From Actinomyces sp. B33 (GTDB taxonomy: Bacteria; Actinomycetota; Actinomycetes; Actinomycetales; Actinomycetaceae), in the NCBI RefSeq assembly GCF_028437565.1, contig NZ_JAMRYR010000001.1:186001-250000 (forward strand): 64,000 nucleotides of DNA, written 5' to 3'. A program made the position numbers and the translations under genes. Shown piece by piece: positions 26,176 through 34,902 of the stretch. Under the pieces are notes generated by a model, which saw nothing but the letters and a program-made list of their open reading frames with translations, was not told the DNA's origin and searched no databases. Every line of letters starts with the position of its first letter. The first letter of the stretch is position 1.

Positions 26176-27102
26176 ATGCCGGTGGACGAGCGCAGCACCT
26201 GGGAGAGGGCGCTGACCTTCAGGTCGGTACTCGATCTGGAGGAGGCCTCCTCCCACAGCTGGTACCCCGACGTCCTCGTCCGGCTCGCCGGAGCGGACCG
26301 GCCCGGCGACCTCACCGCCCGCAGCGTCGTCTCCGCCCCCTTCCTCGTCGACGTCGCCCGCGCCTCCGGCGACCTCGCCGACAACGGTTCCGAGATCGTC
26401 CGCGTCCTCTCCGACCACTTGCGCGAAGCCGCCCGGTCGCGTCACCGGCTCTGGGTGTCCGTCCTGCCCGCCGGCGACGTCGCCCGGTTGGAGGACCGCC
26501 TGGGCCCCGGCCTCGTCTCCGTCGCCGGGCCCGAGAGCGACGGCGCCGTCCCGGTCGCCGTCAACCCCTCCCTCGTCCTCGACGCCTGGTCCGACGACGA
26601 GGGGCCCCGCCGAGGGGTTGTCGCCCGTGCCCTGGGAGGCATCGACGCGCTGACCGCACTGCCCGCCGCGGTGCGCGCGGCCAGTCGCGCCGGCGCCCAC
26701 TTCATCGACCGGTCCGCGCTCATCAAGCTCATCGTCAGCCCGACGTTCATCGCCTACGCCGTCGTCTTCATCTACTCGACGCTGCGCGCCCTCCCGGTCG
26801 TCCTCGTCCCCGGGTTCACCGGGAAGGTATGGGTCCTGTGGACCATCGACGTGGTGACCGCGGTCCCCTACACGTGGGGGATCATCGCCATGGTCGCCGG
26901 GCGCCGCCTGTCGAAGAGGATCCTCGGGTTCTGCGTGACGGTCGCGACCTTCGTTGCCCCCTACGTGTACTTCTGGATGCACGGGCGCGAAGCGCCCCTC
27001 GGCGTCCTCGCGTTCATCGCCGCCATGTTCGTCGGCGCGATCGCCCTGGAGGTCATCCGCTGGTGGCGGGACTCCTCGATCCGCCGGGGCTTGGCGCGCT
27101 GA
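26176..27102 (+). CDS. Hypothetical membrane protein
   Basis: Protein of 308 residues. The N-terminal 180 residues are soluble and not recognised. The C-terminal third has four predicted membrane helices (about 185-210, 222-240, 250-272, 276-292) ending in a basic tail. An excellent AAGGAGG lies 4 nt before ATG 26176, which is preferred to the in-frame GTG at 26161. The upstream gap carries a nine-G run. No functional motif is visible. Confidence 0.65.
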   Translation: MPVDERSTWERALTFRSVLDLEEASSHSWYPDVLVRLAGADRPGDLTARSVVSAPFLVDVARASGDLADNGSEIVRVLSDHLREAARSRHRLWVSVLPAGDVARLEDRLGPGLVSVAGPESDGAVPVAVNPSLVLDAWSDDEGPRRGVVARALGGIDALTALPAAVRAASRAGAHFIDRSALIKLIVSPTFIAYAVVFIYSTLRALPVVLVPGFTGKVWVLWTIDVVTAVPYTWGIIAMVAGRRLSKRILGFCVTVATFVAPYVYFWMHGREAPLGVLAFIAAMFVGAIALEVIRWWRDSSIRRGLAR

Positions 27103-27391
27103 TCTCGGCAGCCGGCCCTCCGGCATCACGGCAGCCCCACGGCCGACAAGGCTCCTCGCGGCCGCGCCGGGTGGAGCGAACGACCCGGCACCCCGGCACC
27201 GGCCCATGGAGGATGGGCAGGCCGTTTCAGGCGGCTGAGGAGTCACGGGGCAGGCAGGATGCCCGGCAGAGGCGGGGAGACCGGCCCTGCGCGATGGGTC
27301 GAGGGGGAGGGGATCGAGGCCGAGTCTGCGCGTCCTGGAGAACCTGCTCGTGAGGAGACCGGATCGAGTAGGAATTCGCAGAAGCCGACGA

Positions 27392-28150
27392 TCAGGCCTT
27401 CACGGGCCCCGTGAAGGAGCGGATCAGGCAGGTGGCGACGAACCATCCGCCGCTGACCCAGAAGACGACGAGCGCCCACAGCGGCTGGGCCGGGACAAGG
27501 GCGACGAGGACCCCCGTCGACGCGATCCACGCGACGACCGCCACCAGCGTCACCGACCGGAAGCGCGAGCAGCGCATCGGATGCGTGTAGTGGAGGGGCA
27601 CGAGCGTCAGGGCCGCCATCGCGATGGTCATGACGATGTTGACCGTCCCCGAGGTCTGCAGGACGTACATGATGACGGCGACGACGTTCCACGCCGCCGG
27701 GAACCCGACGAAGTAGTTGTCCACCGACTTCTCCCCCGCGTTCGCGTAGCAGAAGATCGACGACGCGAGGATGAGGACGAACATCGTCAGGGCCACCGGC
27801 GTCGGCCCCAGTGGCAGGTACAGGTACATGAAGAGCGCCGGCAGGAAGGTCCACGTCAAGTAGTCGATGACGATGTCGAGGACGGACCCGTCGAACCACG
27901 GAACCGCCTCACCCACGCGCGCCCGGCGCGCGAGGGTCCCATCGACGCCGTCGACGACGAGCGCGACCCCCAACCAGGCCCACATCGCGGCGATGTCGCC
28001 GTTGATCAGGCTGATCGTCGCCAGAGCCGCCCAGGCGATGCCCGAGAGCGTGAAGAGGTGGACCACCCAGGCGACCGCCCGCTGGGGCAGTGTCACCGAC
28101 GGGTCGGCGGTCGGCCGGTCGAATCCGAAGCTGATCGACAAAGCGGGCAC
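27392..28150 (-). CDS. Phosphatidylcholine synthase-like CDP-alcohol phosphatidyltransferase
   Basis: Integral membrane enzyme of 252 residues. The CDP-alcohol signature has the spacing seen in phosphatidylcholine synthases (Pcs): DGVDGTLARRARV, a short gap, then WFDGSVLDIVIDYLTW. Seven to eight membrane helices are predicted. Pcs joins choline directly to CDP-diacylglycerol to make phosphatidylcholine, an uncommon lipid in bacteria. GTG 28150 is chosen because GAGGAG lies 6-8 nt upstream; a longer in-frame ATG exists at 28264 but gives an Arg-rich unconvincing N-terminus. The gene is alone between the membrane protein and purL. Confidence 0.8.
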   Translation of the reverse strand: MPALSISFGFDRPTADPSVTLPQRAVAWVVHLFTLSGIAWAALATISLINGDIAAMWAWLGVALVVDGVDGTLARRARVGEAVPWFDGSVLDIVIDYLTWTFLPALFMYLYLPLGPTPVALTMFVLILASSIFCYANAGEKSVDNYFVGFPAAWNVVAVIMYVLQTSGTVNIVMTIAMAALTLVPLHYTHPMRCSRFRSVTLVAVVAWIASTGVLVALVPAQPLWALVVFWVSGGWFVATCLIRSFTGPVKA

Positions 28151-28250
28151 ATCTACTCCTCGGGTCGGCGGCCGTCGGGGCCGGCGGGCATCTCGAGCGC
28201 GGGTCGCAGGCGCGGGCGTGCCCGCGACCTCATGCTGCCACATATGAAAG

Positions 28251-28306
28251 GGGCCGACGCGCATTCCCCGTCACTCGCACCCGCGACGGGGGTCGCGTTC
28301 GGCCCC
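28251..28306. terminator. Long imperfect hairpin
   Basis: Outer arms GGGGCCGA/TCGGCCCC extend into GCG/CGC and inner CCCCGTC/GACGGGG. It lies about 100 bp upstream of the Pcs-like start and 420 bp beyond the purL stop. Terminator or leader structure. Confidence 0.4.
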
Positions 28307-28369
28307 TGGTCACCAGTGTGCACGTCTTCGGGTATGCGAAACAAGTGCGAGACGCATTTTCAGGGTGAG

Positions 28370-28387
28370 ATCCGGGGATTCCCGGAT
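28370..28387. terminator. Short hairpin downstream of purL
   Basis: Perfect 7-bp stem ATCCGGG/CCCGGAT with loop GATT. Confidence 0.35.
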
Positions 28388-28722
28388 ACTGGTCCCACCC
28401 CGGGGACCCGCAACGGGGCGGCCCGTTGTTCAGATCGGAGCCTCCACCGATCCCCTCGAACGGGGCCCGCAGCGGGGCGGGCCCCCGTTCGACCCGGTCC
28501 CCTCACGCGCCACGACCCGCCCCGCGCCCGGCCAGGGCCGGTCTCGTCCCCGCACCGGCGCCCGGCCATCGACTCACCGCCCCCGCCAGCACGCGCGAGC
28601 CCGGCGGGCGAGACCCCGTGACCCCGGTCGCCCGCCTAAACCCGGCCACCGGACGGGACCGCGCCCCTCGTGGACAGCAGCACCGCTCGACGGACCGCAC
28701 CCGAACTCCCGACCGACTACCC

Positions 28723-31095
28723 CTAGAAGCGGTCGCGCAGCGCCGACTCCGACGCCTCCCTGAGCTCATCGAGGTCCGCCACCCACCCCGCGCCGTTGCC
28801 CGTGTCCCCCAGGAGGTCGACTCCGGTGACGACGAGCATGTCCCCGCCGGTCGTCCCCAGGCGAGCCGCCGGCACGCCCTCCGCCTCGGCCGCCGCCGCG
28901 AGGGCCTCCACCGCGTACTCCGGGACGGCGACGATCGCCCGCGCCTGCGACTCCGACAAGAGCATCTCCAGGTCGCCGACGCCGTCGCGGCGCGCCGCGT
29001 CCGACACGTCGAAGGAGCCGCCGATGCCGAAGCGCAGGGAGGCGTCGACCAGGGCCTGCGCCAAACCGCCGTTCGACAGGTCGTGGGCGGCGCGCACCAG
29101 CGGGCGCGCATCCGGTCCGTCCGCCGCCGACAGGGCGCGCACGACGTTGCCCAGGCGCACCTCGGCCCCCAGGTCCACGGCGGGCGGCAGCCCGCCGAGA
29201 TGCCCATGGACAATGCGCGCCCACGCCGACCCGTCGAATTCCTCGCGCGTCGTCCCCAGGAGGAACACGGCCAGGCCCTCCTCGGCGAACCCCGACGGAT
29301 TGGCCCGCGTGACATCCTCCATGATGCCGAGCATCCCGACGACCGGCGTCGGGTTGATCGAGGAGGACGGCAGGTTCTTCTGGGCCCCCGACGAGTTGTA
29401 CAGGGACACGTTCCCGCCGGTCACCGGGATCCCCAGCTCGACGCACCCATCGGCGAGGGCCTCCATCGCGGTGACGAGCTGCCACATCGCGTCGGTGTCC
29501 TCCGGGCTGCCGAAGTTCAAGCAGTCGGTGATCGCCACCGGCTCGGCGCCGACGACCGCGACGTTGCGATACGCCTCGGCGAGGGCCTGCTTGGCGCCGG
29601 CCGCCGGATCGAGCTTCGTGTACCAGCCGTTGGCGTCGGTGGACAGGGCCACTCCCAGGTTCGTCTCCTCGTCGACGCGGATCACACCCGCATCATCGGG
29701 CTGGGCGAGCGCGGTATTGCCCTGGACGTAGCGGTCGTACTGGTCGGTGACCCACGCCTTCGACGCCTGGTTGACGTCGCCGAGGACGGCGAGGACGTCC
29801 GCGACGAGCCCCGCGCCCGTGGTCGGGCGCGGCAGCGACGCCGACGTGTCCGCCTGGAGGTCGTCCTGCCACGCGGGCCGGGCGTAGGGCCGGTCGTACA
29901 CGGGGCCGTCGTGGGCGACGGTCGCCGGGTCGACGTCGACGATGCGATGCCCGAAGTGGTCGATGGTCAGGCGCGAATCACCGGTCAGGCGCCCGATGAC
30001 CGAGGCCTCCACGTCCCACTTGTCGACGATCTCGAAGAAGCGGTCCCGGTCCGCGGGGGCGACGATCGCCATCATCCGCTCCTGCGACTCGGACATGAGG
30101 ATCTCCCCGGCCGTCAGCGTCGGGTCGCGCAGGAGGACGTTCTCCAAATCGACGTGCATCCCCGAGCCCCCGTTCGACGCCAGCTCCGACGTCGCGCAGG
30201 AGATGCCCGCGGCCCCCAGGTCCTGAATGCCCTGGACGACCTTGGCGGCGAACAGCTCCAGGCAGCACTCGATGAGGACCTTCTCCATGAACGGGTCGCC
30301 GACCTGGACGGAGGGCCGTTTCGCGGGCATCCCGTCCTCGAAGGTCTCCGACGCGAGGATCGACGCCCCGCCGATGCCGTCGCCGCCGGTGCGGGCGCCG
30401 AAGAGGACGACGAGGTTGCCCTCGCCGGTGGCGTTCGCCAAGTGGATGTCGTCGTGGCGCAAGACCCCCACGCACAGGGCGTTGACCAGCGGATTGCCCT
30501 GGTAGGACGCGTCGAACTCCGTCTCGCCGCCGATATTCGGCAGCCCCAGGCAGTTCCCGTAGCCGCCGACGCCCGCGACGACGCCGTGGACGACGCGCGC
30601 CGTGTCCGGGTGGTCGACGGCGCCGAAGCGCAGCTGATCCATGACGGCCACGGGCCTGGCCCCCATGGAGATGATGTCGCGGACGATGCCCCCGACGCCG
30701 GTGGCGGCCCCCTGGTAGGGCTCGACGAAGGAGGGGTGGTTGTGGGACTCGACCTTGAAGGTCACGGCCCACCCGCCGCCGATGTCGACGACTCCGGCGT
30801 TCTGCCCCATGCCGACGAGGAGGCGGCGGCGCATCTCCTCGGTGGTGCGGGCGCCGAACTGCTCGACGAGGTGCTTCTTCGAGGACTTGTACGAGCAGTG
30901 CTCGGACCACATCACCGAGTACATCGCCAGTTCGGCGTTCGTCGGCCGTCGACCGAGGATGTCGCGGATGCGCTGGTACTCGTCCTCCTTCAATCCCAAG
31001 TCCCTCCACGGCATCGGCCGTTCGGGAGTGGCGGCGGCGGTGTCGACGGTATCGGGCAGTTCACGGGGCGCGCCGTGCGCGTCGTCGGCGGTCAT
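28723..31095 (-). CDS. purL: Phosphoribosylformylglycinamidine synthase subunit PurL
   Basis: ATP-dependent synthetase subunit of FGAM synthase (step 4 of purine synthesis), 790 residues, the small-type PurL that works with PurS and PurQ encoded just upstream. Diagnostic stretches: [18 protein letters not shown] (about 70), the glycine-rich [22 protein letters not shown] (catalytic His), GVGGIVRDI, and SESQERMM. The start at ATG 31095 lies 8 nt after GGAG; the open frame reaches further upstream but without conserved sequence. A 130-nt gap separates it from purQ. It is the last gene of the leftward purDCSQL operon. Confidence 0.96.
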   Translation of the reverse strand: MTADDAHGAPRELPDTVDTAAATPERPMPWRDLGLKEDEYQRIRDILGRRPTNAELAMYSVMWSEHCSYKSSKKHLVEQFGARTTEEMRRRLLVGMGQNAGVVDIGGGWAVTFKVESHNHPSFVEPYQGAATGVGGIVRDIISMGARPVAVMDQLRFGAVDHPDTARVVHGVVAGVGGYGNCLGLPNIGGETEFDASYQGNPLVNALCVGVLRHDDIHLANATGEGNLVVLFGARTGGDGIGGASILASETFEDGMPAKRPSVQVGDPFMEKVLIECCLELFAAKVVQGIQDLGAAGISCATSELASNGGSGMHVDLENVLLRDPTLTAGEILMSESQERMMAIVAPADRDRFFEIVDKWDVEASVIGRLTGDSRLTIDHFGHRIVDVDPATVAHDGPVYDRPYARPAWQDDLQADTSASLPRPTTGAGLVADVLAVLGDVNQASKAWVTDQYDRYVQGNTALAQPDDAGVIRVDEETNLGVALSTDANGWYTKLDPAAGAKQALAEAYRNVAVVGAEPVAITDCLNFGSPEDTDAMWQLVTAMEALADGCVELGIPVTGGNVSLYNSSGAQKNLPSSSINPTPVVGMLGIMEDVTRANPSGFAEEGLAVFLLGTTREEFDGSAWARIVHGHLGGLPPAVDLGAEVRLGNVVRALSAADGPDARPLVRAAHDLSNGGLAQALVDASLRFGIGGSFDVSDAARRDGVGDLEMLLSESQARAIVAVPEYAVEALAAAAEAEGVPAARLGTTGGDMLVVTGVDLLGDTGNGAGWVADLDELREASESALRDRF

Positions 31096-31225
31096 GCGGG
31101 GCTCCATTCGGTGGGGTGCGGCGCTGGGCCGCCGGTCGTGCGTGGGGCGTCGGCTCGGGAGGTCCCGGCCGGCGCGTGTCGTAGGTGGGTGGCGCCGGCC
31201 CGAGGGTCGACGCGCGAAGCGCCCG

Positions 31226-31936
31226 TCAGGCGCCGACGAGGGAGGCGACGGCGGACCGGAAGATCGCCAGTCCCGCCGTTCCGCCGTGGGCGCGGGCCAG
31301 GTCCCCGTCGCGCACGAGCGGGCCGAAGCCCTCCTCGACCGCGTACTCGGGGTGGGGCATGAGGCCGACGACGTTCCCGGCCTCGTTGGACACTCCCGCG
31401 ATGTCGCGGGCCGACCCGTTCGGGTTGACGCCCACGTAGCGGAAGACGACCCTCCCCTCGCCCTCGAGGCGCTCAAGCTCCTCGGGGGAGGCCTGGAAGT
31501 TGCCCTCGCCGTTCTTGAGGGGCACGGTCAGCTCCTCTCCGGCCGTCAGCGCCCGCGTCCACGCGGTCCGATCGTTCTCGACGCGCAGGACCTGATCGCG
31601 GCACACGAACGTCTGGTGGTCGTTGCGGATCAGCGCGCCCGGCAGCAGGTGCGCCTCGCACAGGACCTGGAAGCCGTTGCAGATGCCCAGGACGGGCATC
31701 CCGCGGCCGGCGGCCCGCACGACCTCGCGGCAGACGGGGGCGACGGCGGCGATCGCCCCGCAGCGCAGGTAGTCGCCGTAGGAGAACCCCCCGGGCAGGA
31801 TCACCGCGTCGACGCCGCGCAGATCGGCGTCCTTGTGCCACAGGGCGACGGGCTCGGCGCCGGCCAGGCGCACGGCTCGCGCCGCGTCCCGGTCGTCGAG
31901 GGTGCCGGGGAAGGTGACCACTCCGATGCGCGTCAC
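31226..31936 (-). CDS. purQ: Phosphoribosylformylglycinamidine synthase subunit PurQ
   Basis: Glutamine amidotransferase subunit of FGAM synthase, 236 residues, which feeds ammonia to PurL. The class I triad is visible: the Cys in LGICNGFQ (about 90) and the His and Glu in [11 protein letters not shown] near the C-terminus. The canonical beginning [20 protein letters not shown] starts at GTG 31936, which overlaps the purS stop, so the two are translationally coupled. Confidence 0.96.
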   Translation of the reverse strand: MTRIGVVTFPGTLDDRDAARAVRLAGAEPVALWHKDADLRGVDAVILPGGFSYGDYLRCGAIAAVAPVCREVVRAAGRGMPVLGICNGFQVLCEAHLLPGALIRNDHQTFVCRDQVLRVENDRTAWTRALTAGEELTVPLKNGEGNFQASPEELERLEGEGRVVFRYVGVNPNGSARDIAGVSNEAGNVVGLMPHPEYAVEEGFGPLVRDGDLARAHGGTAGLAIFRSAVASLVGA

Positions 31937-32199
31937 TGGGCGCCCCCGGCCTCGACGATCTCCTCGACGCGCACGACGTCCTCGATGATCGGGTTCGACA
32001 GGACCTCCTCGGCGGCGCGGCGCGCGTCGGCGAGGAGGGCGTCGGTGACGGGGCCGTCCACCGCCAGGTGGAAACACTTGCCCTGGCGCACGTCGGTGAA
32101 GCCCTCGATGCCGAGCCTGGGCAGGGCCGAGCCGACGGCCTTGCCCTGCGGGTCCAGGATCTCCGGTTTCGGCATCACTTCGACGATGATTCTCCCCAC
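31933..32199 (-). CDS. purS: Phosphoribosylformylglycinamidine synthase subunit PurS
   Basis: Small bridging subunit of FGAM synthase, 88 residues, normal length. Typical features are [21 protein letters not shown] at the N-terminus and [13 protein letters not shown]. It links PurQ to PurL in the complex. AAGGAGG stands 6 nt before GTG 32199, making the start clear. It overlaps purQ by 3 nt. Confidence 0.95.
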   Translation of the reverse strand: MGRIIVEVMPKPEILDPQGKAVGSALPRLGIEGFTDVRQGKCFHLAVDGPVTDALLADARRAAEEVLSNPIIEDVVRVEEIVEAGGAQ

Positions 32200-32275
32200 G
32201 GCGTTCCTCCTTGTTGGGTGTCGGGCGTCCGGCAGTCGGATGCCCGGGTCTTGGGCCCGGTGGTCCGGGAGCGGG

Positions 32276-33202
32276 TCAGAGCCTCGGGTCGGCGCCGGTG
32301 ATCCGGCGGAAGGCCTCGATGTAGCGGTCCCGGGTGGCGGCGACGACCTCGTCGGGCAGGGGCGGGGGCGGCGCGTTCGAGCCCCGGTCCCACCCGGAGG
32401 CTGGCGATGCCAGCCAGTCGCGGACGTACTGCTTGTCGAAGCTGGGGGTCTCCCGGCCGGGGATCCACTGGTCGGCGGGCCAGAAGCGCGACGAGTCGGG
32501 GGTGAGGATCTCGTCGGCGAGGACGAGGGCGCCAGTGGCCGGGTCGAGCCCGAATTCGAACTTCGTGTCGGCGATGAGGACGCCGCGCTCGGCGGCGATC
32601 GCGCGGGCGCGCTCGTACAGGGCCAGGGAGACATCGCGCAGGCGCTCGGCCAGGGGCCGGCCGACCACTCGGGCGGCGGCCTCGAAGGAGATGTTCTCGT
32701 CGTGGTCGCCGAGCTCGGCCTTGGCGGCGGGCGTGAAGACCGGGGCGTCGAGGCGGCTGGCCTCGACGAGACCGTCGGGCAGGCGGATCCCGCACACGCT
32801 CCCGCGGTCGCGGTACTCGGCCAGGCCCGAGCCGGTGAGGTATCCGCGGACGACGCATTCGATGGGGATCATGTCGAGGGCCCGGCACACGACGGCGCGC
32901 CCGGCGACGGCCTCAGGGACGGCCCGCGGATCCGCGGGGTCCGCTGGGTTCGGCTCGGTGGCGATCAGGTGGGTGCCGACGATGTCGTCGACCCTCCCCA
33001 TCCACCAGACGGCGAGCTGATTGAGGATCGTCCCCTTGTCGGGGATGGTGGTGGGGAGGATGCGGTCGTAGGCGCTGATGCGGTCGGAGGTCACGATGAG
33101 GAGGCGGTCGGGGGACCCGGACCGGCCTGCGGGGGCGTAGAGGTCGCGGACCTTGCCGGAGGACACGTGCTCCCAGCCGGCCAGTTCGAGGTGAGCGGTC
33201 AT
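32276..33202 (-). CDS. purC: Phosphoribosylaminoimidazole-succinocarboxamide synthase
   Basis: SAICAR synthetase (step 8 of IMP synthesis), 308 residues, joins aspartate to CAIR using ATP. Conserved blocks: SGKVRDLY (about 15), [29 protein letters not shown] (the PurC signature), [12 protein letters not shown] and [19 protein letters not shown] lies 9 nt before the ATG. It is the second gene of the operon, 27 nt after purD and 76 nt before purS. Confidence 0.96.
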   Translation of the reverse strand: MTAHLELAGWEHVSSGKVRDLYAPAGRSGSPDRLLIVTSDRISAYDRILPTTIPDKGTILNQLAVWWMGRVDDIVGTHLIATEPNPADPADPRAVPEAVAGRAVVCRALDMIPIECVVRGYLTGSGLAEYRDRGSVCGIRLPDGLVEASRLDAPVFTPAAKAELGDHDENISFEAAARVVGRPLAERLRDVSLALYERARAIAAERGVLIADTKFEFGLDPATGALVLADEILTPDSSRFWPADQWIPGRETPSFDKQYVRDWLASPASGWDRGSNAPPPPLPDEVVAATRDRYIEAFRRITGADPRL

Positions 33203-33229
33203 GGGGTCGTTCCTCCGTGTCTCGCGGGG

Positions 33230-34564
33230 TCAGGCGCCGGGGGCGTCGAGGACGGCCGGCCAGGTGGCGATGTCGGTGCGGTGGTGCTCCCCGTCGAAGT
33301 GGATCTTCGCGACGCCCGCGTAGGCGGCGGTCCGCGCCTCGTCGACGGTGCGCGCCCTGCCGACGACGTCGAGGACGCGCCCCCCGGAGTTGACGAGGGC
33401 CGTGTCGGGTTCGAAGCCGCAGCATCCGGCGGCCACGTCAGCGGGGTCGGAGGTGATGGTCTCGGCGGTGCCCGCGTGGATCACGTGGACGCCGGGAAGG
33501 GCCTCGGCTTCGTCGATGCCGGTGATCTCGTGGCCGGTGTCGAGGGGGCCGGGGTATCCGCCGGAGGCCATGACGACGGTGACGGCGGCGTCGGCCGACC
33601 AGGCCGGGGCGGGGGCGTCGGCCAGCGTCCCGGTGGCGGCGGCGTGCAGGAGGGGGGCCAGGGGCGAGTCGAGGCGCTCGAGGACGACCTGGGTCTCGGG
33701 GTCCCCGAAGCGGACGTTGAACTCGACGACGCGGATGCCCGCGCAGGTCATGGCGAGGCCGCAGTAGAGGAGGCCCCGGAAGGGCGTGCCGCGCTGGGCC
33801 ATGCGGGCGACGACGGGGACGGCGACCTCGCGGACGATCTCGTCGACGGCGGTGTCGGGCAGCCACGGCAGCGGGGAGTAGGCGCCCATGCCGCCGGTGT
33901 TGGGGCCCTGGTCGGCGTCGCCGACGCGCTTGAAGTCCTGGGCGGGCACGAGGGGGACGACGGTCGTGCCGTCGGCCAGGCAGAAGAGGGAGACTTCGGG
34001 GCCGTCGAGGTAGTCCTCGACGACGACGGCGCCCGAGTCGCGCGACAGGCAGTCGCGGGCGTGGGCGAGGGCGTCATCCCGGTCGTCGGTGACGATCACG
34101 CCCTTGCCGGCGGCGAGGGCGTCGTCCTTGACGACGTGGGGGGCGCCGAGGTCGGTCAGGGCCGCGTCGACCTGGTCCATCGTCGTACAGGTGTAGGAGC
34201 GGGCCGTGGCCACCCCGGCTTCCTCCATGATCCGCTTGGCGAAGGACTTAGAGGCTTCGAGTCGGGCGGCGTCGCGCGTGGGTCCGAAGACGGGGATGCC
34301 GGCGTCGAGAACGGCGTCGGCAACGCCGGCGACGAGTGGGGCCTCGGGGCCAATGACGACCAGATCGACGGCTTCGGCCACGGCCCGGCGCACGACGTCG
34401 GCGGGGTCGAGCGGGTTGAAGACGAGGGAGCGGCCGAGAGGCTCGAGGCCGGGGTTGCCGGCCTGAACGATGAGATCGACCGGGGCGGTGTCGGTGGCGG
34501 TGCGGATCAGGGCCCGGGCGAGTGCGTGTTCGCGCCCCCCGTTGCCCACCAGGAGAACCTTCAC
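33230..34564 (-). CDS. purD: Phosphoribosylamine--glycine ligase
   Basis: GAR synthetase (step 2 of purine synthesis), 444 residues, ATP-grasp fold. It begins KVLLVGNGGREHALA, the canonical PurD N-terminus, when read from GTG 34564. A TAAGCT -10 box (34577-34572) lies exactly 7 nt before that GTG, the same leaderless spacing seen elsewhere in the window, so 34564 is preferred to the ATG 6 nt earlier (34570). Other motifs: GPEAPLVAGVAD, HVVKDDALAAGKGV (ATP-binding), VVEFNVRFGDPETQ. First gene of the purD-C-S-Q-L operon. Confidence 0.95.
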   Translation of the reverse strand: MKVLLVGNGGREHALARALIRTATDTAPVDLIVQAGNPGLEPLGRSLVFNPLDPADVVRRAVAEAVDLVVIGPEAPLVAGVADAVLDAGIPVFGPTRDAARLEASKSFAKRIMEEAGVATARSYTCTTMDQVDAALTDLGAPHVVKDDALAAGKGVIVTDDRDDALAHARDCLSRDSGAVVVEDYLDGPEVSLFCLADGTTVVPLVPAQDFKRVGDADQGPNTGGMGAYSPLPWLPDTAVDEIVREVAVPVVARMAQRGTPFRGLLYCGLAMTCAGIRVVEFNVRFGDPETQVVLERLDSPLAPLLHAAATGTLADAPAPAWSADAAVTVVMASGGYPGPLDTGHEITGIDEAEALPGVHVIHAGTAETITSDPADVAAGCCGFEPDTALVNSGGRVLDVVGRARTVDEARTAAYAGVAKIHFDGEHHRTDIATWPAVLDAPGA

Positions 34565-34571
34565 ATTCATC

Positions 34572-34577
34572 AGCTTA
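34572..34577 (-). promoter_or_regulatory. Leaderless -10 box of the purine operon
   Basis: TAAGCT on the minus strand, 7 nt before GTG 34564. No purine riboswitch or PurR-like palindrome is evident between it and the surface-gene terminator. Confidence 0.55.
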
Positions 34578-34706
34578 GCGGGCCGGGGAGGAGTCGCGGG
34601 GCGCAGTGTGTGCACAACCATGCGTCTCGGCGTCGTTTGGACGCGTTCAAGGGGCGAAATCGCGTCGAGAAGCATCGCGGTGCACAGATGGAATATGGAA
34701 TGGAGA

Positions 34707-34738
34707 ACGGCCCCCGTGATCATGATCACGGGGGCCGT
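34707..34738. terminator. Perfect 32-bp palindrome, terminator of the DUF5979 surface gene
   Basis: The arm ACGGCCCCCGTGATCA and its reverse complement abut with no spacer. The palindrome lies downstream of the surface-protein gene and upstream of purD, and T-rich sequence follows it on the minus strand. Equivalent, less perfect arms follow the second surface gene at 38351-38390. Confidence 0.75.
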
Positions 34739-34902
34739 ATGAGCGTCTGCTCACCGGGTCGGGGCTATTGCCGTCAGGCGATAGCCCCGACCCACCGGAT
34801 CACTGCCGGCGCTTGCGCACAGCGAGCAGGATGCCACCGGCGATCAGCGCGACGAGAGCCCCACCGGCAACCACCGCCGCCGACGACCCCGTCTTGGCGA
34901 GC
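34727..34902. repeat. 176-bp direct repeat, copy 1
   Basis: Matches 38381-38556 over 176 bp with about 6 substitutions and no gaps. It covers part of the terminator palindrome, the second hairpin and the codons for the LAKTG sorting signal. The two surface genes thus share their 3' ends. Confidence 0.9.
34756..34793. terminator. Hairpin just after the DUF5979 surface gene
   Basis: 13-bp arms GGGTCGGGGCTAT / ATAGCCCCGACCC, continued by a wobble pair and GCC/GGC around loop GTCA. It begins 6 nt after the stop codon. Confidence 0.7.

Larger units (their letters stand above)
28151..28722. other. Intergenic gap with RNA-like hairpins between purL and the Pcs-like gene
   Basis: No gene recognised. 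It holds an imperfect long hairpin with outer arms GGGGCCGA...TCGGCCCC (about 28251-28306) and inner CCCCGTC/GACGGGG. A second hairpin, ATCCGGG-GATT-CCCGGAT, lies at 28370-28387. These may end purL transcription or shape the Pcs-like leader. Confidence 0.5.

Noticed and set aside
34707-34738. Perfect 32-bp palindrome as a purine-operon operator
   Set aside because: It lies about 130 bp upstream of the leaderless purD -10, and its counterpart follows the other surface gene at the same relative place, so a terminator explains it better.
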